Of a stretch of 64,000 nt of DNA, positions 9,412 to 19,740 are shown piece after piece; the stretch's first letter is position 1, and the number at the start of each line of letters is the position of its first letter. Source of the DNA: Thalassospira lucentensis (GTDB lineage Bacteria > Pseudomonadota > Alphaproteobacteria > Rhodospirillales > Thalassospiraceae); contig NZ_JAATOV010000001.1 of assembly GCF_011806425.1 (NCBI RefSeq), forward strand, positions 620,001 through 684,000. Reading direction: 5' to 3'. The notes beneath the pieces were generated by a model. That model made no database searches and was not told the DNA's origin. It saw only the letters and a program-made list of their open reading frames with translations. The position numbers and the translations under genes were made by a program.

Positions 9412-12400
9412 CTACTGACCAAATGTCAGAATATGGTCGGGAAGCTCCACCATCCAGGGGCCATTGGTCCATAAGATAAAGCATCTGACAGTCTTGCCCG
9501 GATACATCTGACGCAGGGCGGCGCGATATATCGACATCTGACGTCGGTAGGCCTTTGGTGTGCCATCGACATCACGCGGCGGCGGCCGATTGGTTTTATA
9601 ATCGACAATCATGACTTCGTCATCGCGCACGACAAGCCGGTCAATCTGCGCCGAGACAACATCCCCACCGACGACCCCAACCAACGGCACCTCGGCACGT
9701 GACCCGGCTGCAAATACCGGAGCAAAATCGGGATTTTCAAAAATCCGCAGGGTTTCTTCGGCAATTTCCGCCTGCTGATCTGGTTCAAGACCATGGACCG
9801 ATTGCGCCAAGAACCGCTCCGCCGCGGCATGGCGTGCCGCGACCGGAAGGTCGGGCAGCAATTCCAGCAGTTTGTGGATCAACAGACCACGTTTGAAGCT
9901 TTGCCCCTGATCGCCGCCCAATGGCGATTGGAACACTTCGTCTTCTTCGATCATTTTGCTTGGTGCCAGCGGTTTTGGCGGGAAGACTTCTTGCGGTGCC
10001 ACCGCCCGGATCAAACTGTGCTGACTGGTGCGTTTTTCGGTGGTGTCTTCTTCTGGCCGGTCGGCTTTGGGGGCCTGACTTTGATCGGTTTCCCAAACCC
10101 AGCCCTCTCCGCCCCAGCCAGACGGGGAATAGGCGCCCAGATCAAGCTGTTTGGACTTGGCATAGCCTTCCATTGCTTGTTGGCACAGATTGTACCAGCA
10201 ATGCTCTGGCGGCTTGCGGCGGCCTTGCCATCCACAGATATAAAGCCGGTCTTCCGCGCGGGTCAGCGCGACATACAGCAATCGGTTGTATTCCTGATCG
10301 CGTTTGACGGCGATGGCATCGCGCAGCCGCGAGACAACATCGGTTTCCAGTGCGACGCGCGGCAACCAGAACATCAAATTACGGTCTTCTTGCCAAAACA
10401 GGTTCGGCGCCTGTGTCGGGACCTGCATGGTGTCGGGCAAAAAGACGATGGGGGCCTGAAGGCCCTTGGCCCCGTGCACAGTCATGATGCGGACTTCATC
10501 GCGACCGCTTTGTTCAAGGTCACGCTTAATTTCGGCATCACCGGCCATCAACCAATGCAAGAACCCTTGCAAGGTCGGGGCATGATCGGCCTCATACCCC
10601 ATCGCAAGGTTTAGGAATTCATCAATGGGGTCATTGGCCTCAATGCCCAGACGCCCGACCAGGCGGGCACGCACGCCGCGCGCATCTTCGCCCCGCCCAC
10701 CAAGCAATTCGGCAAACAGTTCAAACGGGCGTTCATAATCCACCCGACCCAACCATTTGAACAAAAAGGCATAAGCGCGCGCAAAGGGTGAGCCGTCTTC
10801 AACAAGAGCAGCCTTTTCACGCAGCGCATGCCAAAGGGTTCTGGGCCGATTATGGGCAATTTCAAACAACTGATCGTCATCAAGCCCAATCAACGGACTT
10901 TTCAGCACCTCGGCCAAGGTCAGGTCATCTTCGGGCATTAGCAAGAAACGACCAAATGCCACCAAATCCATCACGGCAAGCTGATCGGTGATTTGCATAC
11001 GGTCAACACCGGCAACCGGTACGTTTCGTTCTTTCAGCGCCTTAACAACTTCGTCGACAAAGGCGGTACGACGGCGCACCAAAATCATAAAGTCACCGGC
11101 ACGCACCGGACGCCCACGCGATGTCAGGGTTTCCTGTGCGTCAATCGCATGGCGAATACGCCCGGCAATGACGCGGGCCAATCTGATTTCCGGGTCTTCA
11201 AGGCGGACAATCCGGGTGGGTGGCGTCCATGGGTCTTCGGGTGGGCGTTCTTCGGGTTCGACTGCGGGCCAAAGTTCAATCCGGCCAGCCTGCCCGACAC
11301 GAAACGGACTATGAAGCACATCCGCGCCATCATCCCCAACCCCCTGTTTGGCGATGGGGCCCGCAAAGACACGGTCGACCGTCCCCAAAACCGCATCTGT
11401 GGATCGGAAGGAGATGTTCATCGGAACTTCGCGCCAAGCAGCTTCGATTTGTTGGGCACGTTCGCGGAAATAACGCCGCATTTCGGCGAATTTTTCCGGA
11501 TCGGCGCGCTGGAAGCTGTAAATCGATTGTTTCGCATCCCCCACCGCAAAGATGGTGCGCGGTTTATCGGCATGACGCCCGGCATCGATAAAGAATTCTT
11601 CGGCCAGAATACGCACCACTTCCCATTGTTCGGGGTTGGTGTCCTGTGCTTCGTCAATCAGGATATGATCAAGGCCTTCGTCAAGTTTGAACAAGACCCA
11701 CCCGGCAATCCCGGCCTGGCGTTGCAAAAGGTTCAAACTGGTCAGGATAAGATCATCGTAATCAAGGCGGGCATGCAGGGCCTTTTTCGTTGCATACCGA
11801 TCAAGCATCGCATTGCCAATCGTGATCAACGCCCCGGTGGCCCCGGCCATTGCAGCCGCCTTACGCTGGCGGTCGACTTCGATCAGACGCGCACCTTCTT
11901 GTTCAAGCGCATCGGCCCCCACGGGATGGTTTTCCGCCGCCCCCTTGGTGATCAATTTGGCGCGCGGTTCACCCGCAGCCGTAAAGAACACACTGCGATA
12001 ATCGCCAAACACCGAAAGGCGGTCTTCGACTGTGGTTTTTTCCAAAAACTGCGCCAATGCTGGCACACGTGCCTGATCGGTTTTCGTTCCGGCCTCAAGT
12101 GCGGCAAGCCCGCGCATCAGCCCGTCGCGGTCAAAGGCATCATCAGACAACGCTTTGCGCAGGACCGCGTCATCGGTCAAACCAACCGGCACGCCAAGGG
12201 CGGCATAAACCGCATCGCGCATGCGATTGGCCCCGCCAAGATTGGTCAGCATGCGTTTCAGACGGCCGCGTTCACGGGCAAGTTCGCTCATGACCTCGCC
12301 AAATGCGCCTTCGCGGACCTGTGCGGTCACCACCGAAAGCGCATCAGCCAATTCTTGGTCACGGCCATTTCGGGCAAAGGCCAGGACTTCTTCCTGCACG

Positions 12401-12879
12401 GCGGCCATGGTTTCCGCCGCGGTCCGGTCATCCATGATTTCAAAATGTGGGGCCAGGCCAGCTTCAAGCGGGAAGCGCCGCAACAAAGATTGGCAAAAGG
12501 CATGAATGGTTTGAATTTTCATGCCACCGGGCGCATCCAAGACCCGCGCGAACAGTTGGCGTGCGCGCATGGTTTCATCACCACTGGGGGCCGTGCCCGC
12601 AAGATTGGTCAGATCATCATGAAGGTCGCGATCCTCCATCGTGGCCCACCGGCCCAAACGTTCATTGACGCGGTTCGACATTTCAGCCGCGGCGGCCTTG
12701 GTAAAGGTCAGACACAAAATGCGATGGGGTTCGGTGCCCGATAACATCTGACGCAACACCCGGTCCGACAGAACCTTGGTTTTCCCGGCCCCGGCCGATG
12801 CCGACACCCAAACCGATGCCATTGGATCAGACGCATTGCGTTGCAGGACATTGGGATCTGTACCGCGGATATCGGTCAT
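9412..12879 (-). CDS. addA: AddA helicase-nuclease subunit (double-strand break repair)
   Basis: Large UvrD-like helicase/nuclease of 1155 residues that with AddB resects double-strand breaks for RecA, the alphaproteobacterial counterpart of RecBCD. Walker A is SAGAGKT around 28-34, motif II reads IDEAQDTNPEQWE, and the late helicase motif is VRIMTVHGAKGLQ. A RecB-type nuclease domain closes the protein, with AQIDRLVV followed by MIVDYKTNR holding catalytic Asp and Lys. The start overlaps the addB stop by four bases (ATGA), implying coupled translation and equal amounts of the two subunits. Confidence 0.97.
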   Translation of the reverse strand: MTDIRGTDPNVLQRNASDPMASVWVSASAGAGKTKVLSDRVLRQMLSGTEPHRILCLTFTKAAAAEMSNRVNERLGRWATMEDRDLHDDLTNLAGTAPSGDETMRARQLFARVLDAPGGMKIQTIHAFCQSLLRRFPLEAGLAPHFEIMDDRTAAETMAAVQEEVLAFARNGRDQELADALSVVTAQVREGAFGEVMSELARERGRLKRMLTNLGGANRMRDAVYAALGVPVGLTDDAVLRKALSDDAFDRDGLMRGLAALEAGTKTDQARVPALAQFLEKTTVEDRLSVFGDYRSVFFTAAGEPRAKLITKGAAENHPVGADALEQEGARLIEVDRQRKAAAMAGATGALITIGNAMLDRYATKKALHARLDYDDLILTSLNLLQRQAGIAGWVLFKLDEGLDHILIDEAQDTNPEQWEVVRILAEEFFIDAGRHADKPRTIFAVGDAKQSIYSFQRADPEKFAEMRRYFRERAQQIEAAWREVPMNISFRSTDAVLGTVDRVFAGPIAKQGVGDDGADVLHSPFRVGQAGRIELWPAVEPEERPPEDPWTPPTRIVRLEDPEIRLARVIAGRIRHAIDAQETLTSRGRPVRAGDFMILVRRRTAFVDEVVKALKERNVPVAGVDRMQITDQLAVMDLVAFGRFLLMPEDDLTLAEVLKSPLIGLDDDQLFEIAHNRPRTLWHALREKAALVEDGSPFARAYAFLFKWLGRVDYERPFELFAELLGGRGEDARGVRARLVGRLGIEANDPIDEFLNLAMGYEADHAPTLQGFLHWLMAGDAEIKRDLEQSGRDEVRIMTVHGAKGLQAPIVFLPDTMQVPTQAPNLFWQEDRNLMFWLPRVALETDVVSRLRDAIAVKRDQEYNRLLYVALTRAEDRLYICGWQGRRKPPEHCWYNLCQQAMEGYAKSKQLDLGAYSPSGWGGEGWVWETDQSQAPKADRPEEDTTEKRTSQHSLIRAVAPQEVFPPKPLAPSKMIEEDEVFQSPLGGDQGQSFKRGLLIHKLLELLPDLPVAARHAAAERFLAQSVHGLEPDQQAEIAEETLRIFENPDFAPVFAAGSRAEVPLVGVVGGDVVSAQIDRLVVRDDEVMIVDYKTNRPPPRDVDGTPKAYRRQMSIYRAALRQMYPGKTVRCFILWTNGPWMVELPDHILTFGQ

Positions 12880-15800
12880 GGTTTATCCCCTTTATGCACA
12901 GCAGAGTTTGCCTTGGTGTTCGCGCGATCATCCGCGCTGTTGCCACCTTCGCGCACCTCAGCATCCTCGACATCTTCGCTGCCCATCCATTCGCGCAGGC
13001 GTGCCAGATGGACGTAATCGGAATATTTCGGGGCGTGATCGGGATGGGGCACACTTAGATACGGTGTTGCTGGATCCGCAAAGGCCGCCGCCAAATCATT
13101 CACCCCGTCCACGGCCTCGTGGGCGAGTTCGGCAGGTGTGGTTTTCATGCGCTTGGTATTAATTTCGACAATCTCGCCCGCCGGGTCACCGCCCGACAAT
13201 TTCCAAAACGCCATTGAGGCCGGTGGGCCAGCCGGTACATCGCCAAAGCCCCCCTTTTCGGCAATGGCAGCTTCGAGTGGTAATTGCGGTGCAAAGCCGT
13301 TTGCCACATCCCCCTGACTGGGCGGGGCGCCGGTTTTGTAATCAATGATCGCAATCCCGCCATCGCGCAGCAGATCAATCCGGTCTGCACGGGCGTAAAC
13401 CTGAAAACCACTTGGCGTATCAAGGGTGCCTGATTGTTCGGTATGGGATTTGCGCACATCATCACGACGGGCGGCCTCGGTTTGGATGAACCATTTGGCA
13501 ATCCGTTCGAAACGCGGCCACCAGAACGCCCAAAGCCCCGGACGGGCGGCCAAGGGTTTGAAAACCTCGCGGCCAATGATCAGGAGTTCATGTTCACCGT
13601 CGGGCGGCAAATGATCAGGATGTCGGGCGATGAATTGATCAAGCGCGTCATGGATCAAGTTGCCGTAATCGGCGGCACCGGGATCCTCGTCGACACCATC
13701 AAGTTTGCGCAACCCCAAAATATGCCGCGCATAGATCGCATAGGGATCGCGCATCCATGTTTCAATTTGGGTAACCGACAGACGTTGCGGACGGGCGGAA
13801 ACAGGTGGCTTGGGCGACGGGCGGCCAATTTTAAGGCGCATTTCGTCGGCGGGTTCATCAAGTGTTTCGGCCAATGCGCGCCATTCGGCGGCGTCGGCGG
13901 TTTCCATGGAAACGCCCGATTTTCGCAGAATGTTTTCAATCCGTAACAACCAACGAGATGGCACGGTTGGGGTGCCTTCGACACGCAGTGCACGGGTCAT
14001 CACCACATTGGGCGAACAAAACAGTTGTTGGAAATCGTGGGCCGATTGCCCGACCCGGTGTTCAGGGGCAGGCAAACCAAAATTGCGTCGCATCGGGCGG
14101 CTCATCCATGGGTCGGCGCCGGCTTCGGGGGGCCAGACACCTTCGTTCAGGCCACCAAGGATGGTCAGGTCAGCTTGCTGCATCTGGGCTTCGACCGTCC
14201 CCCAGATAAACAGGCGCGGATGCTTACCATAGCGCGGGCGTACCGCACGGTCCGCCATAAGCGCATCCAAAAACGCGCCATATCGATTGCCGGGCATTGG
14301 TACAAACTCACCCAATGCATTGAGCAATTCGTGCACAAAATCCGCCAAGGCTTCGCCCGCTTCGCCACGCCACAGACGGTCGGCACCGGGTTGCGTATCG
14401 CTTGCGGCAAGGGCTTCGGCGGCGATGATGTGACTGCGCAGTGCACCGACCGGCGACAGTGTTTTATCGCCGTTCAAATCCGAAAGCGGGTTAAGGCATT
14501 CCGCACAGCGCGCAACCAGATCGGTCAAACGCGCGTGGTCATCACGAGTGCGTTCAATCCGGGCATGGGCATGCGGCGCCCCACTGTCTTTCATGCGTTC
14601 GATAAATTCATCGCGCCAGCCATCAAGGGCGGTTTGCAAACCATCCAATCCCGGCCCCGGACGTGCCCCACGCAAAACATTCTGTTCAAGAAGACGGGTC
14701 AGCACACGGAAGGTTTCCGGCGACAGCCCCGCCGCCGACAAAGGATGTTTAAGCAGTTCCAACAACGGCACGGGTGCGAATTCTTCTTGGACGGCGCGCA
14801 CCACAAGGCGCAGATAAATCGCCGGTGCCGTGTCATGCAGCGGGATCCCGGCCGAGTCATCAATTTCAACTTCCCAGCGGCGTAGTTCGGTTGCCACACG
14901 TCGCGCAAGCCCACGATCAGGGGTGACCAGCGCACAGGTCATGCCAGGATTTTCCAAGGCTTCGCGCATCATCACGGCAATCGTGGTGGCTTCTTCGCGC
15001 GCACCCGAACAATCGACACGCAGCACGCCATCCAAAACATCGGGGACGAAGCCGGTAATGTGGCGCCAATGGTGGGTGGTTTTGGCCGGGCGCAGGGCTT
15101 CGCGGGCCAGACGGCGACGTTCGATGGTGACGTTATTATCCATCGCCAACGCCGGCCATGGCAGAACGCTCTCGGCACTGCGTCCGATATGGCGCAATGT
15201 CTTGCCCAAAAGATGCTGGGGATGGGCGGCGTCATCCTGGATCGCGGACCAGTCTTCGTGGCTTAACCCGGTCATGAGGCCGGGCAGAACCACCCGGCCC
15301 TTTGGCATCGCAAGGACAGCGCCCATTAAATCGCGCAATGCTGGAAACGGCCCGGTGGAGCCGACGATCAGAACCGGGGTTTGGGGTGTATTTTCCTGCC
15401 AAAGTTCAATTTGCGCCTTGATCAATGCGTTGCGACGCATGGCCCGGTCACTGACTTCTTGGGTGGCCAGAATGTCAGGCCAATGCAGGGTCAGGATTTG
15501 CAGAAACTCTAACGTCAACTGCCAATGTTCGGCGAATTCTTCGGGGACCAGGCCCTTAAGATCAGAAAACTGGCAGTTTTCAGTTTGCACCTGATCAAGG
15601 AATCGGGCCAGCTCGCCCGCCAGACGGGCGGCCTGATCGGCTGTTGGCTTTTCATCGCGGTGATTGGGCCGGTTCATAATCAGGCGGGTCAGCAGCAATT
15701 TGCGCTGTAAATCAGGAATAGCCGGCGGCAGATCAAGGGCCGCTTGCTGCCCGCCCGCACCATAAACAGCCAATTCATCTTCGTCGGCCTCGCCAAGGGG

Positions 15801-16070
15801 GCGAATGGTCGGCAGCAACGTGACCGCCCCACCCGACTGACGCAGGAAGGCATCGCGCATCACCTTGGCCGACCGACGGTTGGGCACCATCAGGACGTAA
15901 TCAGGCAGCGCATCGGGCTGATCGGCGGTTTCGGCCATCAGCTGTTTGGCAATCAGATCGGCAAATGCCACGCCGGGCGGAATGAAAAACAGGTTTTCGG
16001 GGTTCGCCATTTCGTCAGGAAATGGGGCAAACGGGGAAGGCTCGTCCATATAATCAAATAGGTCGGCCAT
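12876..16070 (-). CDS. addB: AddB helicase-nuclease subunit (double-strand break repair)
   Basis: Partner of AddA, 1064 residues. The N-terminal half is an inactivated helicase-like region used for Chi-type recognition in the family. The C-terminal nuclease domain is clear: YARADRIDLL, then AIIDYKTGAPPSQGD with the catalytic Asp and Lys, followed by QLPLEAAIAE. It overlaps addA by ATGA and its start abuts the stop of the nucleotidyltransferase gene (TAATG), so the whole run is likely one transcript. Confidence 0.96.
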   Translation of the reverse strand: MADLFDYMDEPSPFAPFPDEMANPENLFFIPPGVAFADLIAKQLMAETADQPDALPDYVLMVPNRRSAKVMRDAFLRQSGGAVTLLPTIRPLGEADEDELAVYGAGGQQAALDLPPAIPDLQRKLLLTRLIMNRPNHRDEKPTADQAARLAGELARFLDQVQTENCQFSDLKGLVPEEFAEHWQLTLEFLQILTLHWPDILATQEVSDRAMRRNALIKAQIELWQENTPQTPVLIVGSTGPFPALRDLMGAVLAMPKGRVVLPGLMTGLSHEDWSAIQDDAAHPQHLLGKTLRHIGRSAESVLPWPALAMDNNVTIERRRLAREALRPAKTTHHWRHITGFVPDVLDGVLRVDCSGAREEATTIAVMMREALENPGMTCALVTPDRGLARRVATELRRWEVEIDDSAGIPLHDTAPAIYLRLVVRAVQEEFAPVPLLELLKHPLSAAGLSPETFRVLTRLLEQNVLRGARPGPGLDGLQTALDGWRDEFIERMKDSGAPHAHARIERTRDDHARLTDLVARCAECLNPLSDLNGDKTLSPVGALRSHIIAAEALAASDTQPGADRLWRGEAGEALADFVHELLNALGEFVPMPGNRYGAFLDALMADRAVRPRYGKHPRLFIWGTVEAQMQQADLTILGGLNEGVWPPEAGADPWMSRPMRRNFGLPAPEHRVGQSAHDFQQLFCSPNVVMTRALRVEGTPTVPSRWLLRIENILRKSGVSMETADAAEWRALAETLDEPADEMRLKIGRPSPKPPVSARPQRLSVTQIETWMRDPYAIYARHILGLRKLDGVDEDPGAADYGNLIHDALDQFIARHPDHLPPDGEHELLIIGREVFKPLAARPGLWAFWWPRFERIAKWFIQTEAARRDDVRKSHTEQSGTLDTPSGFQVYARADRIDLLRDGGIAIIDYKTGAPPSQGDVANGFAPQLPLEAAIAEKGGFGDVPAGPPASMAFWKLSGGDPAGEIVEINTKRMKTTPAELAHEAVDGVNDLAAAFADPATPYLSVPHPDHAPKYSDYVHLARLREWMGSEDVEDAEVREGGNSADDRANTKANSAVHKGDKP

Positions 16071-16831
16071 TATACCTCCCCACGGGTTGCCTGTTTTGCG
16101 CGTTCATCTTTTAGGGCATCCGCAATTAACGGCTCAGCCGCGTTCAAGGCTTCTGGTGTGCCGATATGGAAATGCCGCCCATCATGGATCAAACCATAAC
16201 ACCGGCCCGCCGAAAGGGCCTTGTCGTAAACAACATTAAGCGAAAACGACCCGTCAGGCGTGTTTTCAAACAAGCGCGGTGAGAGAATCTGCACACCGGT
16301 AAAAAAATAAGGTGCGGATGGTGCATCGCCACGGCGTTTTAAACGACCATCAACCTGCCAAAAGAAATCCCCGGCCCCGTCATAGCCAAACGCCCCTGAC
16401 ACCGGGTAAAGGGCCAAAAGCGCGTCCATATGGTCGGGATCAAATGCGCCGATCAAACGATCAAAAAGCGGTTCGGCGCCTTCGGTCCAAAACACATCAG
16501 CATTGGCGACCAGTACCGCATCACGGTCTAGCATCGGCAGGGCTTTTTTCACCCCGCCGCCGGTTTCCAAAAGATCGGCTTCGGGGGATGTTAGAACCTT
16601 GGGCGCGCTGCGCGTTCCGACATGATCAACAATCATCTGGCCCAGATAGTGGCTGTTGACCACCGCCTGATCAAACCCGGCATCGGCCAGTTTATCGAGC
16701 ACATGATCCAGCATCGGTTTGCCTGCAACCGGCACAAGTGGCTTTGGCATTTTATCGGTAATTGGGCGCATACGTTTGCCAAGACCAGCGGCCAAAACCA
16801 TTGCCTGTGCTGTGTGGGTGCTGCCGGTCAT
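16070..16831 (-). CDS. murU: Sugar-phosphate nucleotidyltransferase, MurU-like
   Basis: A 253-residue GT-A-fold nucleotidyltransferase. In Pseudomonas and Caulobacter the orthologue MurU makes UDP-MurNAc from MurNAc-1-phosphate in the cell-wall recycling shortcut that bypasses de novo MurNAc synthesis. The signature is MVLAAGLGKRMRPIT at residues 11-25, then KPLVPVAGKPM. The start is set by the ATGA overlap with the kinase gene; a longer frame upstream lies inside that gene and lacks family residues. Adjacency to an AmgK-like kinase supports MurU over other sugar nucleotidyltransferases, but the substrate is inferred. Confidence 0.82.
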   Translation of the reverse strand: MTGSTHTAQAMVLAAGLGKRMRPITDKMPKPLVPVAGKPMLDHVLDKLADAGFDQAVVNSHYLGQMIVDHVGTRSAPKVLTSPEADLLETGGGVKKALPMLDRDAVLVANADVFWTEGAEPLFDRLIGAFDPDHMDALLALYPVSGAFGYDGAGDFFWQVDGRLKRRGDAPSAPYFFTGVQILSPRLFENTPDGSFSLNVVYDKALSAGRCYGLIHDGRHFHIGTPEALNAAEPLIADALKDERAKQATRGEV

Positions 16832-17946
16832 TGGGACGCCTTTTCGTTTGATTGCGGTGATTGAAGGGTCGGGGCGGTTCGCGCATCTGCCGGAATGTGG
16901 GTTTCGACCCAATCACGCAAGGCGGGCAAACCGTCCGCCGCCCCGCGCAGGATCACGTCCCAGCAGCGCGGAATGAAATCGAAATAGCGGGTTTTCCCGG
17001 CCTTGATCGCAAGCCAGCCAAACCGCCCTAAAATCCGGAAATTACGCACCATCGAATTGGCGACATAGGCCGTTTCGAAATCGGAATGATCTATATTGGG
17101 GAAGGCTGCCAGATAAAACTGTTTCATCCGGCTTTCCAAATCCGGGCTGATATCATGGCGGACATCGCGCAAAAGAGACACCAGATCATAGGGGCGCGTG
17201 GCAACGGCCGCGTCTTGGAAATCAATGATGCCGCAATCATCCCCGCCATCGCCGTTTTCGACCAGCATCAGGTTATCCACATGATAATCGCGGTGAATAA
17301 TCGCATCCCCCACCTGCCAACAGAGCGGTAAAACATCATCAAGCAAACGGTCAAAATCATCCATCGCAGCCGCGCGTTTTTGCGGATCGGCAAGGATTAG
17401 GGGCAGGTAATCGGTTTTAAAACTGCCCAGCATACGCCGAAGGTTTTCCGGGCCATACGTAACCAAGCCGCAATCGGCCATCGCGCCATCGTCACAGAAC
17501 CGATGCAGGGTGATTAACTGATCAACCGCGCGCAGATAAAGGCCATCTTGGCCAACCCCGTCCATCCTGCCCCCCGCCTGTAGGGCATTGGTAAAGGTGA
17601 CATCGCCAAAATCCTCGATCAGGGCAAGACCGCGTTTGACATCGGACGCATAAATTTCCGGTACGCGCCATCCTGCGCGGTAAAACAGTTCCGTGGTTTG
17701 CAAGACCGGTTCAATAGATGCGGGACGTTCGGGATTTTCATAAATACCGTGCGGATCGACATGGATCGCACTGGGTGGGAAATCCATCAAAAGGGCTGTG
17801 TCATGTTTGCGTTCAAGCCGGAAATATTTCCGCGCCGACGCATCATCAACCAGCGGCATAACCTGCGCAGTTTGCCAGCCACATGCGCCCAAGAAATCCT
17901 GACGATCGGCATTGCGACGTACTTGTTCGGGTGTTGCACGGGTCAT
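16828..17946 (-). CDS. amgK: Aminoglycoside-phosphotransferase-fold kinase, AmgK-like
   Basis: A 372-residue APH/choline-kinase-fold enzyme. Catalytic loop IIHRDYHVDNLML and metal site IIDFQDAAV are intact. The operon partner is a MurU-like nucleotidyltransferase, the pairing known for AmgK (anomeric kinase for MurNAc/GlcNAc). That makes a cell-wall amino-sugar salvage role the leading hypothesis; drug resistance is unlikely given the housekeeping context. It overlaps tsaE upstream and murU downstream by four bases each. Confidence 0.8.
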   Translation of the reverse strand: MTRATPEQVRRNADRQDFLGACGWQTAQVMPLVDDASARKYFRLERKHDTALLMDFPPSAIHVDPHGIYENPERPASIEPVLQTTELFYRAGWRVPEIYASDVKRGLALIEDFGDVTFTNALQAGGRMDGVGQDGLYLRAVDQLITLHRFCDDGAMADCGLVTYGPENLRRMLGSFKTDYLPLILADPQKRAAAMDDFDRLLDDVLPLCWQVGDAIIHRDYHVDNLMLVENGDGGDDCGIIDFQDAAVATRPYDLVSLLRDVRHDISPDLESRMKQFYLAAFPNIDHSDFETAYVANSMVRNFRILGRFGWLAIKAGKTRYFDFIPRCWDVILRGAADGLPALRDWVETHIPADARTAPTLQSPQSNEKASQ

Positions 17947-18437
17947 TGTTGCGCCCTCGACAGTGCGCCATCATCGTTCAAGTTTTCAATCCGGGTTTGC
18001 CAATCAGCCCCATGGGGTTCAAGGACAAACACCCGCGCATCGGGGTTTGGACCGGGTTCGATATGAATATCAAGCCGGTTTTCCGGGGTCAGATATTCCA
18101 ACCGGTCGGGCCATTCGATCAAGCTGATGGCATCGGCAAAGGCATCTTCGATATCAAGTTCATGCACTTCTTCGGGATCAGACAAGCGATAGAGATCAAA
18201 ATGCCATACCGGCAGCGGATCAAGCTCGTAAATTTGGACCAAGGTAAAGGTCGGGCTTGGGACTTCTTCATGCGGGTTATTGGCGACGGCGCGCACGAAG
18301 GCGCGGCAAAACGCGCTTTTGCCCATGCCAAGCGTGCCATGCATCAAAATCACATCCCCGGCCTTGGCGGTGGATGCAAGCGTTGCGGCAAGGGCTTCGG
18401 TCCCGTTTTGATCGCTGACAGCGACTTTCTTGCTCAT
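17943..18437 (-). CDS. tsaE: tRNA t6A-modification ATPase TsaE
   Basis: A 164-residue P-loop ATPase that resets the TsaBD complex during threonylcarbamoylation of A37 in ANN-reading tRNAs. Walker A is GTLGMGKS at 34-41, followed by the family pattern VPSPTFTLVQ and WHFDLYRL. It is the first gene of the minus-strand operon and overlaps the kinase gene by ATGA. tsaD lies 19 kb away in this window; tsaB and tsaC are not seen. Confidence 0.95.
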   Translation of the reverse strand: MSKKVAVSDQNGTEALAATLASTAKAGDVILMHGTLGMGKSAFCRAFVRAVANNPHEEVPSPTFTLVQIYELDPLPVWHFDLYRLSDPEEVHELDIEDAFADAISLIEWPDRLEYLTPENRLDIHIEPGPNPDARVFVLEPHGADWQTRIENLNDDGALSRAQQ

Positions 18438-18701
18438 GATGTCCGTTTATCGGTTGGCAAATGGGTAATGTGTGATGTCATCTTATCCCCTTTTGTAGGG
18501 GGTGAAGTGACCCGTTCGCAATGATTTTACGCGATCAGGGTCAAGGTCACACCAAAAGCGGGCAAAGACAGCAAAATTGGCCGGTTTACGTTGCGGTATT
18601 GCGCCCCAAATGCTATTTCGCCAATGTTCGTTTTCCCGCTGATCGCCGGGTTAAGGGTCTGGACCAAGACCCGAATTCGATATTATTTGGATGGAATAGA
18701 C

Positions 18702-19724
18702 ATGTCAGACGCCTCAACCAGCACAGATATTGCCATTATTGGCGCAGGCCCCGTTGGGCTTTTTGCGGTTTTCGAAGCCGGTATGCTGGGGCTTAAATCC
18801 CATGTGATTGATGCGCTTGAAATGGTCGGCGGCCAGTGCAGCGCGCTGTATCCGGAAAAACCGATCTTTGATATTCCGGCCCATCCGCAAATCGCAGGTC
18901 AGGACCTGATTGATCAGCTTGCCAAACAGGCCGCCCCGTTTGAGCCGACCTACCATTTGGGTCAGCAGGTCATCAAATTGGAAAAGCGCGATGATGGCCG
19001 GTTCACCTTGGAAACCAGCACAGGCACCGTGATCGATGCCGGTGCGGTGGTCATTGCCGCGGGCTGCGGCGCGTTTGGCCCGAACAAACCCCCGATGGAA
19101 GGCCTTGAGGATTATGAAGGTTCCGGTGGGGTTCAGTATTACGTCAAACGCCGCGTTGATTTTGCTGGCAAAAAGGTTGTGATTGCCGGTGGCGGGGACT
19201 CGGCCGTGGATTGGGCATTGTCGCTGCATGACATTGCCGAAAAGGTCATGGTTGTCCATCGCCGCCCGAAATTCCGTGCCGCCCCAGACAGCAGTGCCAA
19301 ACTGCAAGCATTGGCCGATGCGGGTAAGATCGAAATGGTCATCCCTTATCAGCTTAAAAGCCTTAAGGGTGAAAACGGCGTTCTATCCCACGTGGTTGTC
19401 GCGACCCTTAAAGGCGAAGAGCGCGAACTTGAAGCCGATCATCTTTTGCCGTTCTTTGGCCTTGCCATGGAATTGGGTCCGATTGCCGATTGGGGTCTTA
19501 ACCTTGATAAAAGCCATATCGGGGTCAAACAGGCGACGATGGAAACATCAGTACCGGGCATTTTCGCCATTGGCGACATTGCGACCTATGAGCACAAGCT
19601 TAAGCTGATCCTGTCGGGCTTTGCAGAGGGTGCGAGCGCAATCCATGCTGCACGTTCCTACCTGTTCCCGGACAAGGAATTCCACTTCGAATACTCGACC
19701 ACGACGGGCGTTCCGAACGAATAA
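18702..19724 (+). CDS. Ferredoxin/flavodoxin-NADP+ reductase, thioredoxin-reductase-like type
   Basis: FAD- and NADPH-binding oxidoreductase of 340 residues. Two Rossmann sites are clear: IIGAGPVGLFAVFEAG at 12-27 for FAD and VIAGGGDSAVDWAL for NADPH; IFAIGDIATYEHKLK is the closing FAD motif. There is no CxxC pair between the two, which separates it from true thioredoxin reductase and matches the TrxR-like ferredoxin-NADP reductases of Bacillus and alphaproteobacteria. The start is the ATG after TGGATGGAA; the extended frame upstream has no family sequence. A very large hairpin follows the stop. Confidence 0.9.
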   Translation: MSDASTSTDIAIIGAGPVGLFAVFEAGMLGLKSHVIDALEMVGGQCSALYPEKPIFDIPAHPQIAGQDLIDQLAKQAAPFEPTYHLGQQVIKLEKRDDGRFTLETSTGTVIDAGAVVIAAGCGAFGPNKPPMEGLEDYEGSGGVQYYVKRRVDFAGKKVVIAGGGDSAVDWALSLHDIAEKVMVVHRRPKFRAAPDSSAKLQALADAGKIEMVIPYQLKSLKGENGVLSHVVVATLKGEERELEADHLLPFFGLAMELGPIADWGLNLDKSHIGVKQATMETSVPGIFAIGDIATYEHKLKLILSGFAEGASAIHAARSYLFPDKEFHFEYSTTTGVPNE

Positions 19725-19740
19725 GCCAAACGCATTTCAC

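Noticed and set aside
10993..12744. 583-codon open frame antisense to addA
   Set aside because: Mirror frame of a high-confidence gene, with no ribosome site and low-complexity composition; long antisense frames arise from the codon bias of this genome.
18591..18701. N-terminal extension of the ferredoxin-NADP reductase
   Set aside because: The conserved N-terminus starts at 18702 with a ribosome site; upstream residues match nothing.
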